This document shows positions 1 to 7,673 of a stretch of DNA of 64,000 bases, in pieces. The notes under the pieces are model-generated. The model made no database searches, had not been told where the DNA came from, and worked only from the letters and a program-made list of their open reading frames with translations. The first letter of the stretch is position 1; each line of letters starts with the position of its first letter. Position numbers and translations under genes: made by a program. This DNA comes from Clostridioides difficile (GTDB lineage Bacteria > Bacillota > Clostridia > Peptostreptococcales > Peptostreptococcaceae): NCBI GenBank assembly GCA_024919175.1, contig CP103804.1, forward strand, positions 558,001 through 622,000, read 5' to 3'.

Positions 1-48
1 ATTTAAGGCTTTAATTTAGTAATATAAAATTCATTAGGAGGGTAGCTT

Positions 49-288
49 ATGTGTTATTTTTTAAAAGGTGAAGAACAAGATTACTATGTAAATAAAGTAA
101 TGGAAGAAATGAAAAAAGTAGTACCTATAGTATACAGATGCTGTGAAGATAGTGAAGATGGAGAAGCAGTAGTTGGATGTGACGAAAATGGGGAAGCAAA
201 ACTATGGATAACATTTGACCCAAATGAAAGATTAGAAATGGATAAACACATAGAAAAAGGTACATTACTAGAATATATTATTGGTTAA
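49..288 (+). CDS. Small acidic hypothetical protein (79 aa)
   Basis: The ATG follows a strong SD (AGGAGG) seven bases upstream, and the frame ends just before a clear terminator, so this looks like a complete small gene. The product is acidic, with a Cys-Cys pair near residue 31 and another Cys near residue 44. It has no membrane segment or signal peptide. I do not recognise the family and assign no function. Confidence 0.75.
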   Translation: MCYFLKGEEQDYYVNKVMEEMKKVVPIVYRCCEDSEDGEAVVGCDENGEAKLWITFDPNERLEMDKHIEKGTLLEYIIG

Positions 289-320
289 GAAAGAAATCTT
301 AGTATTTCTTTCTTTTTTTG
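287..320 (+). terminator. Rho-independent terminator
   Basis: An 11-bp stem (AAGAAAGAAAT paired with ATTTCTTTCTT) has a 6-nt loop and runs into a T tract. It directly follows the stop codon of the 79-aa gene. Confidence 0.8.
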
Positions 321-514
321 TATTTCTTTATATCATCAAGATTAAATTTATAATCAGCTTTAGGCAAACAATCGATTATCTTTATTGAGATGTGATAAGA
401 TAAATATAAATAAGAAAATAATAATGTACTAGAATTAAGTATGTTAAAAAAATTACTTTATTCTAAATTCATTAAAATAAAAAACATATATTTTCTAATA
501 TGAAGGAGGGTTAT

Positions 515-652
515 ATGGAAGAGATAGTAGCTTATTCATTATGTAATTGAGTGTGCAAAAATCACTGGCATGAAAAAGATATTGTTACAGATATTAATGT
601 TGATAGATTACTGTATACTATTGGAATAAAGGACACTTTAACTTATAATTAA
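515..652 (+). pseudogene. Small ORF interrupted by an in-frame TGA at codon 12
   Basis: A strong SD (GAAGGAGGG) sits six bases before ATG 515. The frame reads MEEIVAYSLCN, then TGA at 548-550, then continues without a stop as VCKNHWHEKDIV... to a TAA at 650-652, giving 45 sense positions including the TGA. The simplest reading is a small gene broken by a Trp (TGG) to TGA change, since a Trp would fit between CN and VCKNHW. Recoding as selenocysteine is possible in this genus, but the bases after TGA form only a weak 4-bp AGTG/CACT stem. The family is not recognised. The rest of the 289-738 interval shows nothing else. Confidence 0.45.
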
Positions 653-738
653 GGAGAAGTAATTTTGTACAAATAGTTTAAAAATGACTTATTAATAAAT
701 ATTAATTTATAAAATGCAAAAACAAAAGGAGAATAGAT

Positions 739-1605
739 ATGAAAGCTATACATAAAGATAAATATAATAATCAACTATTTGAAAGTCTAAAAATTGACTG
801 TGAAAAGTGTTTTGGACTTTGTTGTGTGGCCCTTTATTTCTCTGCTTCAGAAGACTTTCCTGTTAATAAGGAATCAGGTAAGCCATGTACTAACTTACAA
901 TCGGATTTTAAATGTTCTGTACATAAAAATCTTAGAAATCAAGGATTTAGAGGTTGTACTACATATGATTGCTTTGGTGCAGGTCAAAAGGTAGCACAAG
1001 TAACATATAAGGGAAAAAACTGGATACAAGAGCCAGAGTTAGCAAATCAAATGTTTGAAGTGTTTTTAGTTATGAGGCAGTTACATGAAATGTTATGGTA
1101 TCTTAAAGAAGCATCTACATTAGATATATCTGATGCAATCAAAGAAAAACTTAATCTAATAATTGAAGAAACTGATAAGATAACGAATATGAGTCCAGAA
1201 CAACTAATAGATTTAGATATAATATCACATCGAGCAAAAGTTAATTCACTATTGTCACAAGCTAGTGACTTTGTGCTAGAAAAAGCTAAATCTTTTGAAA
1301 AGACTTCTAATTTTAAAAATAAGAAAAAATTAAGTAAAAGTATGGATTTAATAGGAGCAGACCTTAGAAAAACAAATTTAATAGGGGCAGATTTAAAAGG
1401 TAAATTTCTTATAGCAGCTAATCTAAGAGGAACAGATTTAAGTGGTGCGAATTTAATAGGAGCAGATTTAAGAGACTGCGATATTAGAGGGGCAAATCTT
1501 AAAAATAGTGTATTCCTTACACAATTACAAATTAATACTGCAAGGGGAGATTCTAATACAAAGTTGCCAGAGACATTATTACATCCTAAATACTGGAATA
1601 AATAA
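739..1605 (+). CDS. Cys-rich N-terminal domain plus pentapeptide-repeat protein
   Basis: This 288-aa protein has two parts. Residues about 20-85 hold a cysteine cluster (CEKCFGLCC, then single Cys and a CxVH, then CTTYDCFGAGQ), resembling metal- or Fe-S-binding Cys modules of the YkgJ type. Residues about 201-256 are pentapeptide repeats of the A(D/N)LxG kind (LIGADL, LRGTDL, LSGANL), which fold as a right-handed quadrilateral beta-helix. The middle is predicted helical. SD AAAAGGAG lies eight bases before the ATG. Pentapeptide-repeat proteins have varied roles, including DNA mimicry and scaffolding, and no specific role can be assigned. There is no signal peptide, so it is probably cytosolic. 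Confidence 0.85.
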   Translation: MKAIHKDKYNNQLFESLKIDCEKCFGLCCVALYFSASEDFPVNKESGKPCTNLQSDFKCSVHKNLRNQGFRGCTTYDCFGAGQKVAQVTYKGKNWIQEPELANQMFEVFLVMRQLHEMLWYLKEASTLDISDAIKEKLNLIIEETDKITNMSPEQLIDLDIISHRAKVNSLLSQASDFVLEKAKSFEKTSNFKNKKKLSKSMDLIGADLRKTNLIGADLKGKFLIAANLRGTDLSGANLIGADLRDCDIRGANLKNSVFLTQLQINTARGDSNTKLPETLLHPKYWNK

Positions 1606-1721
1606 TTAAAATATCACATAAAACTACAAAATATGAACTTTTTTGACTCTGGTTCATATTATATATTAGAGATTCTTTAGAGGGATTTCTTAATATATAA
1701 TATAATAGGAGAGATATAAAA

Positions 1722-2126
1722 ATGAGTTGTCAAAATTGTAAATGTGAAAAAAATTATATGTATGAGGATTATAAATATAATAAATGTAATAAGTGTTGTA
1801 ATGACTATGAAGAAATGACACATGTTCATGAGTACTCAGAAAGTGTTAAATTAGCAGAAGAATGTGACGATAGACATAATCATCGTGCAGCAGGAGTTAC
1901 AGGTGAAGTTATACCAATAAACGGTGGAACAAATCATGTTCATAAAATAAATGATAATGTAGATTTTCTTGATCATTTCCACAAGATATGTGTTACAACA
2001 GGTCCAGCAATTAATATACCAGGAACTAATAAGCATGTTCACTTAGTATGTGGAAATACTACTGTTAGTGATGGCCATTGTCATAAGTTCCTTTTTACTA
2101 CTCAAATAGAAGCACCTTTAGTATAA
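1722..2126 (+). CDS. YmaF-like His/Cys-rich protein
   Basis: This 134-aa protein begins with a Cys-rich segment (MSCQNCKCEK, CNKCC). It then carries repeated HxH motifs: THVHEY, RHNHRA, NHVHKI, DHFHKI, KHVHLV and GHCHKF. The spaced HVH pattern matches the YmaF family of Bacillus and clostridia. Metal binding is a reasonable inference from the His pairs but is not shown. Related proteins are linked to spores in some Firmicutes, but nothing here proves that. SD AGGAGAG precedes the ATG. It is monocistronic, ending at a long hairpin terminator. Confidence 0.75.
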   Translation: MSCQNCKCEKNYMYEDYKYNKCNKCCNDYEEMTHVHEYSESVKLAEECDDRHNHRAAGVTGEVIPINGGTNHVHKINDNVDFLDHFHKICVTTGPAINIPGTNKHVHLVCGNTTVSDGHCHKFLFTTQIEAPLV

Positions 2127-2201
2127 GCTAAGGTAAACTATTGTAGTAAACTTATTAAATGTAAGTATGTAAACTATAAAGGTATATTATAGATAATATT
2201 T

Positions 2202-2248
2202 AAATTATAAAGGGCTATGGTATTAACTCTCATAGTCCTTTATAATTT
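2202..2248 (+). terminator. Long hairpin terminator after the YmaF-like gene
   Basis: An 18-bp stem (AAATTATAAAGGGCTATG with CATAGTCCTTTATAATTT, one G-U pair) closes an 11-nt loop. The AT-rich flanks of the stem supply T-rich tails on both strands. Confidence 0.75.
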
Positions 2249-2438
2249 CTATCTTTGATATAAAAGAATATTTATAAGTAGAAAAGGTCTTTTAATTAGT
2301 ATTCGACAATGAGTTTATTTGCCCAAAATACATGATTATAATTTATAATAAACTATTTACAAAATAAAATTTTATGTAAGTATGACTAATATAAGATTGT
2401 ATTTTCTAATTAAAATGTACTATGGGGAGGAGATTATT

Positions 2439-2888
2439 ATTAGTTTTGAAATAGTTTTTGAAATGAAACAAAGAAGTGCAAAAGAAGTTCAAGAGATGTT
2501 ACAAGTTTGGGAGTCCTCAGTAAGAGCAACACATGATTTTTTAACAGAAAAAGATATTAAATCTTTGAAGCCATTAGTTAAAATTGGTTTAACACAAGTA
2601 GAAACTATGGTTTGTGTAAAAGATAATAACATGATTAAAGCTTTTATGGGAATAGATAAAGGTAAAATTGAAATGTTATTTATAAAAGATGAATATAGGG
2701 GTAATGGTATTGGAAAAAAACTAATATTATATGCTATAGATAAATACAATATAAAATATGTTGATGTAAATGAACAAAATAAAAAAGCAGTGGGATTTTA
2801 TATTCACTTAGGATTTAAAGAATTTGATAGGTCTGAAATAGATGAGCAAGGGAATCCATTTCCAATACTACATATGAAGCTAAGCTAA
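2439..2888 (+). CDS. GNAT acetyltransferase, YjaB-like
   Basis: The product resembles E. coli YjaB. It has the WESSVRATHDFL motif near the N-terminus, an acetyl-CoA-binding loop (EYRGNGIGKKL), and a C-terminal VNEQN..AVGFY..LGF signature followed by a GNPFPILHM tail. The start is uncertain. The open frame reaches ATG 2382, but the only good SD (GGGGAGGAG, 2424-2432) lies inside it, followed by three in-frame ATT codons at 2433, 2436 and 2439. The next ATG (2463) has no SD and would trim the first beta strand. I place the start at ATT 2439 from SD spacing. Substrate unknown. Confidence 0.85.
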   Translation: MSFEIVFEMKQRSAKEVQEMLQVWESSVRATHDFLTEKDIKSLKPLVKIGLTQVETMVCVKDNNMIKAFMGIDKGKIEMLFIKDEYRGNGIGKKLILYAIDKYNIKYVDVNEQNKKAVGFYIHLGFKEFDRSEIDEQGNPFPILHMKLS

Positions 2889-2962
2889 TATAGATATAGT
2901 TAAATAAAAAAATATATAGGGATGTTTCATAGTGAAATGAACTAATGAAACAAGTTAATAGT

Positions 2963-2998
2963 AAAAAGCACTTTCTTAAGAAGACGAAAGTGTTTTTT
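2963..2998 (+). terminator. Rho-independent terminator
   Basis: The stem AAAAAGCACTTTC pairs with GAAAGTGTTTTTT (one G-U) around a 10-nt loop and ends in a T run. It follows the acetyltransferase gene. A second, weaker hairpin (GTTTCAT/ATGAAAC) lies just upstream. Confidence 0.8.
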
Positions 2999-3122
2999 AT
3001 TTGTAAATAATCATAAATAGAATAATTTATGAGATATTACATTAAATTATAAATTATTAAAAGATAATATATAATTAAGTGCTTTATAGGTTAAAATATA
3101 ATAAAAAGATTAAGGGGATATA

Positions 3123-4958
3123 ATGAAAAAGAGAGTTTTAAATAATTTTGTAAATTTGGTGAAATGTAACTGGAGTACATTAATTCTATTCGAGTTATTT
3201 CATAAAGGATTAGCTTTGTTGATTATATTACCATCAATTAAATTTGTACTGAGTAGTTCTATGAAAAGTGCAAATATAGTGTATTTAAGTACTGATAATA
3301 TGGGAGAAATATTAACTAATCCTCTATCAATAATATTAGCTATACTTTCAACTATAATATTGGCATTTTATATGTTTTTTGAATTTACTTCAGTAATTAT
3401 TTGTTTTGATAAATCACGAATTTCTGAAAAGATTACTTTGTTTAAACTTATTAAATTATCCTTAAAAAAATCCATAAACATATTAAATCCTAAAAATATA
3501 TTATTATTTGTGTTTGTATTGCTAATAGTTCCATTAACAAATATAGCATTAACTTCAGGTTTTATAGGAAAAATAAAACTTCCTGAATATATATTAGATT
3601 ATATAAGTTCTAATATTATTCTAAATGTAATTTATATGGTTTTAATTTTAATATTATATATATCAGTTATTAGGTGGATTTTTAGTATACATGAAGTAAC
3701 TCTAAATACAAACAGTTTTAAAGAAGCAAGGAATAAAAGTGCTAGTCTTACAAAGGGAAAAGCAATAAAATTAATATTTTATTCTTTAGGATTATCTCTG
3801 ATGGTTACTACCATAGGGTATATAATTTATCATCTTGTTGTTATATTGATAGGAATATGGACTAAAAATTATACTAATGCAAACTTTTTAAAAGATATAT
3901 TTATTAGTAGATGTATTCTGTTTAATGATTATGCAGCATTTATTTCCTCAATAGCTATATTTATAATTAGTACTGGATTTATTTCTGCATTTTATTATGA
4001 ATATAATCACATTCATGTCTACAGAAAGAATACAGAAAAACAAAGAAACTCATTAAAGACAGTATTAAAAGCTACTTTGAAGATAGTAGTAATTTTATTT
4101 GTCTTACATATTGAGTCAATGGTGTACTCTTTAAACAATGATATTTTATTTAATACTTCATTTTTTTATAACACAACGGCAACAGGCCACAGAGTTTCAG
4201 CATTGGTTGCTCCAGAAAACACTATAGCAGCATTTAAAGAAACCTTTATAACTCAAGCTGAATATGCTGAAATTGATGTTCAAGAAACCAAAGATGGAGA
4301 GTTGATTTTGTTTCATGACTATAATTTTGAAAGAGTTACTGGTGTAAATAAAAATGTTTGGGAAGTAGATTATGATGAAATTAAGACATATGATGCGGGA
4401 AGTCATTTTAGGTCAGACTTTGCTGGAGAGAAAATACCAACTCTTGATGAGGCAATGAAGTATTCTAAGGGTAAAATAAAATTGCTAATAGAAATAAAGC
4501 TTAATGGTCATGAAAAAACTGATGTAGAAAAAAGAGTATTAGAGCTAATTAAATCAAATAGACTAGATAAGCAATGTGTTGTAGCATCCATGAATAAAAA
4601 TGTATTGAAAAAGGTTAAAAAATTAAATCCAGATATTGTAACTTGTTATTTAACTGCAGTTGCATATGGGAATTTTTATGACTGGGACTATGTTGATATA
4701 TATGGAATAGAGTCCACATTTATAAATAAAAAAGTAGTGGATAACATACATCAAAAAGGAAAACAGGTTTTTGTATGGACTATTAATAACAGTAAATTAA
4801 TGAAAAAAATGATTAATTTAAATGTAGATAGTATAATTACAGACAATCCATTTTTAGTAGATGACGTAATTTATTGGCAGAAAAATGGATTCATTAATAG
4901 AGTAGCTAATTATTTTTTTAGGTATAATTCTGATAAAGATATAGTTGAAGTGTATTAG
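3123..4958 (+). CDS. Membrane-anchored glycerophosphodiester phosphodiesterase
   Basis: Residues 1 to about 345 (of 611) carry roughly seven or eight hydrophobic helices, the glycerophosphoryl diester phosphodiesterase membrane domain. Residues about 355-600 are the GDPD catalytic TIM barrel: GHRVSALVAPENT (substrate His-Arg and Glu-Asn), EIDVQ..DGELILFHD (metal-binding Glu/Asp and catalytic His), LLIEIKL, and a C-terminal VFVWTIN..IITDNP. The family hydrolyses glycerophosphodiesters to glycerol-3-phosphate plus an alcohol; the membrane-domain subgroup is thought to act on lipid or teichoic-acid-derived substrates. The usual HRG is HRV here. SD AAGGGG precedes the ATG. Monocistronic, ending at a shared terminator. 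Confidence 0.9.
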   Translation: MKKRVLNNFVNLVKCNWSTLILFELFHKGLALLIILPSIKFVLSSSMKSANIVYLSTDNMGEILTNPLSIILAILSTIILAFYMFFEFTSVIICFDKSRISEKITLFKLIKLSLKKSINILNPKNILLFVFVLLIVPLTNIALTSGFIGKIKLPEYILDYISSNIILNVIYMVLILILYISVIRWIFSIHEVTLNTNSFKEARNKSASLTKGKAIKLIFYSLGLSLMVTTIGYIIYHLVVILIGIWTKNYTNANFLKDIFISRCILFNDYAAFISSIAIFIISTGFISAFYYEYNHIHVYRKNTEKQRNSLKTVLKATLKIVVILFVLHIESMVYSLNNDILFNTSFFYNTTATGHRVSALVAPENTIAAFKETFITQAEYAEIDVQETKDGELILFHDYNFERVTGVNKNVWEVDYDEIKTYDAGSHFRSDFAGEKIPTLDEAMKYSKGKIKLLIEIKLNGHEKTDVEKRVLELIKSNRLDKQCVVASMNKNVLKKVKKLNPDIVTCYLTAVAYGNFYDWDYVDIYGIESTFINKKVVDNIHQKGKQVFVWTINNSKLMKKMINLNVDSIITDNPFLVDDVIYWQKNGFINRVANYFFRYNSDKDIVEVY

Positions 4959-5010
4959 ACTAAAAATATGTAAATTATAAAATAATAATATATTTATTTT
5001 ATAATATTTT

Positions 5011-5046
5011 AAATAACCGTATCATAGTGAATAGATACGGTTATTT
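5011..5046. terminator. Bidirectional terminator between convergent genes
   Basis: A perfect 13-bp stem (AAATAACCGTATC with GATACGGTTATTT) has a 10-nt loop, an A-rich left flank and a T-rich right flank. It serves the phosphodiesterase gene on plus and the HxlR gene on minus. Confidence 0.85.
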
Positions 5047-5373
5047 TTATTTGTTAATAACTTTATGTCTGTATTCATTTCCCCATTTATACATTGAATT
5101 GAGAACTGGTTCAAGACTATAACCAGTTTCTGTTAGGGTATATTCTACCTTTGGAGGAACTTCTGGATAAACTTTTCTAGTTACTAAATCACTTTCTTCC
5201 ATAGACCTTAAATTTGATGTTAAAACTTTTTGAGTGATATTTCCAATAGATTTTTTGATTTCACCAAACCTTTTAGTACCATCTAATAGTTCTCGTATAA
5301 TTAATACCTTCCATCGATTACTGATGAGTTGTAACGTAATCTCTACAGGACATTTAGGTAAATCTTTTTTCAT
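5047..5373 (-). CDS. HxlR-family transcriptional regulator
   Basis: This 108-aa winged-helix protein has typical HxlR features: a CPVEITLQLISNRWKVLIIRELL N-terminus with the family Cys at residue 8, the FGEIKKSIGNITQKVLTSNLR recognition helix region, and the PPKVEYTLTETG wing. Many relatives (HypR, YodB, QorR) sense electrophiles or disulfide stress through the N-terminal Cys. It is divergent from the flavin-binding protein at 5606, which it probably controls. SD GAGGATG lies upstream of the ATG on the minus strand. Confidence 0.9.
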   Translation of the reverse strand: MKKDLPKCPVEITLQLISNRWKVLIIRELLDGTKRFGEIKKSIGNITQKVLTSNLRSMEESDLVTRKVYPEVPPKVEYTLTETGYSLEPVLNSMYKWGNEYRHKVINK

Positions 5374-5506
5374 AAATCATAACATCCTCTCTTTAATAAT
5401 CTTCCTTAAAGTATTATATCATTTTAGACAATAATGCATAAAAATTTATTTTAAATATATAAGTATTTAAAAATAAAACATGCCAATAGTTTCTATTAGG
5501 TAACTA

Positions 5507-5528
5507 TAGTACTTTAAAGTGCTTACTA
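5507..5528. promoter_or_regulatory. Candidate HxlR operator in the divergent intergenic region
   Basis: TAGT-ACTTTAAAGT-GCTTACTA contains a perfect 10-bp palindrome flanked by TAGTA/TACTA half sites. It lies between the divergent hxlR and flavin-protein genes. Assignment is by position and symmetry only. Confidence 0.4.
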
Positions 5529-5605
5529 TACAGTAGATACTAATCAGTTTATTATATTATTAAAGAAATAAAAAATACAACAAATTATTTTAGGGGGTAG
5601 ATGAA

Positions 5606-6010
5606 ATGAATGAAGTAGTAAAATTTTTGAAGGAAAATCCAGTTCAATATTTTGCAACAATAGGAATTGATGGAAAGCCAAAAGTTCGTCCATTCCAATT
5701 TATGATTGAAGAATGTGGCAAATTATATTTTTGTACAAGTAATGAAAAAGATGTATTTAAACAAGTTAAAAAAATCCCATATATAGAAATAACTACATCA
5801 ACTCCTAAATTTGCTTGGATAAGACTATGCGGAAAAGTTATATTCTCAGATAATAAGGATATAAAGAAAAAAATAATTGAATCTAGTGAGCTTGTTAAAT
5901 CAATCTATAAGAATGAAGAGAATCCTACTTTTGAAATATTTTATCTTGATGATGCTAAGGCTGTAATTTCAGATTTTTCAGGAGAGCCACCAAAAGAATA
6001 TAGTATTTAA
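5606..6010 (+). CDS. Pyridoxamine 5'-phosphate oxidase-fold flavin-binding protein
   Basis: This 134-aa split-barrel protein has the PNPOx-like pattern: a PVQYFATIGIDGKPKVRPFQFM first strand pair, LYFCTSNEKDVFKQVKKIPYIEI in the FMN-phosphate-binding region, and WIRLCGKVIF. Related small proteins include general-stress flavoproteins and Nim-type nitroimidazole reductases. It lacks clear signs of being a true biosynthetic PdxH. SD AGGGGG precedes the ATG. Its divergent HxlR neighbour suggests induction by reactive electrophiles or redox stress (inference). Confidence 0.85.
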   Translation: MNEVVKFLKENPVQYFATIGIDGKPKVRPFQFMIEECGKLYFCTSNEKDVFKQVKKIPYIEITTSTPKFAWIRLCGKVIFSDNKDIKKKIIESSELVKSIYKNEENPTFEIFYLDDAKAVISDFSGEPPKEYSI

Positions 6011-6164
6011 TATAAAAAATAATTAATGCTAAGAGTTAGCAATACTATTTTAATAGCATTAAAAAATAATTTAATTTAGATGATAATATTATATTTGCTT
6101 TAACAAAATTAACTTTAATAAATAAAATAAATATTTAAAAATCCTATACAAATCCATCACATTA

Positions 6165-6213
6165 CAAATAAACAAGAGAGTCATATTAAATTAAATGATT
6201 CTCTTATTTATTT
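6165..6213 (+). terminator. Long hairpin terminator
   Basis: AAGAGAGTCAT (6174-6184) pairs with ATGATTCTCTT (6195-6205). The stem is extended outward by AAATAAA/TTTATTT after one mismatch and is followed by a T-rich stretch. Confidence 0.65.
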
Positions 6214-6282
6214 GTATAAGTTTATATATTGACATTGACGCTACGTAATTCTATATAATTTATTTTAAAGGAGATGATAAAA

Positions 6283-7191
6283 ATGAATATTATAGAGGTA
6301 CGCTCAGATAAAATATATAAAAAAATAATGAATGCACCTATAAATAAGAAAGAGGACATATATAGATATGAGTTAATGAAGCCCTTTGAGTTTAAATGGA
6401 AGTGTATAAATGTTCCAATCACTGCAAAACAAGAAGGTGGATATGATGTAATTATGGCAAGTGATATGATGGGGTTTTTATCTCCAAAAGATATTAATGA
6501 AAGTCAAATAAATAACATACATATTTTATCTAATGACAAGCTTTGGAACAAGTGTAAAGAAACTATTGAAAATTCCATAAAGCATTTTATAAAAGAGGGA
6601 TATGAATTGAATACTGAGGAGTATAAATTTTCAATATTATTAGCAAATCCAGAAAGCCCTTATACAATATTAAGTGATGGATATTTTGGTGATGGTGGAA
6701 TTCCAGGATATATATTTTTATCACTAGTTCCAAATGAGTATACTATTAATAGGTTACCAGTAGCGCTAGCACATGAATGTAATCACAATATTAGATTTCA
6801 ATTTATAAAATGGAGTAATGACATAACTTTAGAAGAAATGATGATAAATGAAGGTCTTGCAGAAAATTTTGCAACATGGATGTTTGGAGACGATATGGTA
6901 GGGCCTTGGGTTAGTAAGACCAACATTGAAACACTGAATACCTATATAAAGCCAATAATTAAAGATGGATTAAAAGAAACTGGATTTCAAAATATAATAT
7001 CATATCTTTATGGTGATGATATAGCTAAAATGCAAGGCTATTTTCCAGTAGGCTTACCTTATTGTGCAGGGTATTCCTGTGGTTACTATATGATTAAGTA
7101 TTATCTAGAAAAAACAAATAAGTCAATAGTGGAGGCTACTTTATTACCATATAGTGAAATTATAGAGGCTGTAAGGGAGTTTTGGGATTAA
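6283..7191 (+). CDS. DUF2268 putative Zn-dependent protease
   Basis: The 302-aa product carries the zincin motif HECNH (HExxH) in LPVALAHECNHNIRF at about residue 164, followed downstream by EEMMINEGLAENFA, which supplies the usual third ligand Glu. This matches the DUF2268 family of predicted Zn-dependent proteases. There is no signal peptide, so a cytosolic role is likely; substrates are unknown. An ATG nine bases earlier (6274) overlaps the SD AAAGGAG, so 6283 is the better start. Single gene between two terminators. Confidence 0.85.
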   Translation: MNIIEVRSDKIYKKIMNAPINKKEDIYRYELMKPFEFKWKCINVPITAKQEGGYDVIMASDMMGFLSPKDINESQINNIHILSNDKLWNKCKETIENSIKHFIKEGYELNTEEYKFSILLANPESPYTILSDGYFGDGGIPGYIFLSLVPNEYTINRLPVALAHECNHNIRFQFIKWSNDITLEEMMINEGLAENFATWMFGDDMVGPWVSKTNIETLNTYIKPIIKDGLKETGFQNIISYLYGDDIAKMQGYFPVGLPYCAGYSCGYYMIKYYLEKTNKSIVEATLLPYSEIIEAVREFWD

Positions 7192-7200
7192 ATCTATAAG

Positions 7201-7240
7201 TTGCATAATCTAAAAAAGATTATGCAATTATTCCATTTTT
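7201..7240 (+). terminator. Rho-independent terminator
   Basis: A perfect 10-bp stem TTGCATAATC/GATTATGCAA with a 7-nt loop is followed by a T-rich tail. The remaining bases to 7673 (about 430) have no ORF. They hold one AT-rich inverted repeat, GTATTTCATA...TATGAAATAC, near 7382-7426. I see no recognised riboswitch there. Confidence 0.8.
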
Positions 7241-7673
7241 GAGAAAAAGAAATTGACAATGATTTGTAAGAAATATACAATAATATATATAAAGAAATAT
7301 TTCAATGATAAAATTTTGAAGATTTCATATCTAGTGTATCTAATACTACATGCTAGTTTCTTATTACTTATCTAAATATTATGTATTTCATAGTTACTTG
7401 TAAATTTACTATAAAAATATGAAATACACTAAATAATCGACTGAAAAATGAAATATTAATTAAATAAAATTCAAACTATAAAGATTAAATGAATATAATT
7501 AAAGTAAATATATAAAATTTAGTACAATAATCAATTTTTAATAGATTGTTAAATTTTAATTATACTTTGTACAATATAACTTATAAAACTTATATCATAT
7601 TAATACTTAAATAAGCAATATAATTGCAGATACAATTTAATCTGTAAAATTTATATGAAATGGAGATGATGCT

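Noticed and set aside
545..590. Confident SECIS element after the in-frame TGA
   Set aside because: Only a 4-bp AGTG/CACT stem forms close to the TGA; typical bacterial SECIS stems are longer with a defined apical loop.
7241..7673. Riboswitch (for example c-di-AMP) before the antiporter
   Set aside because: The leader is long and has an AT-rich inverted repeat, but none of the conserved blocks of known ion or c-di-AMP riboswitches could be seen.
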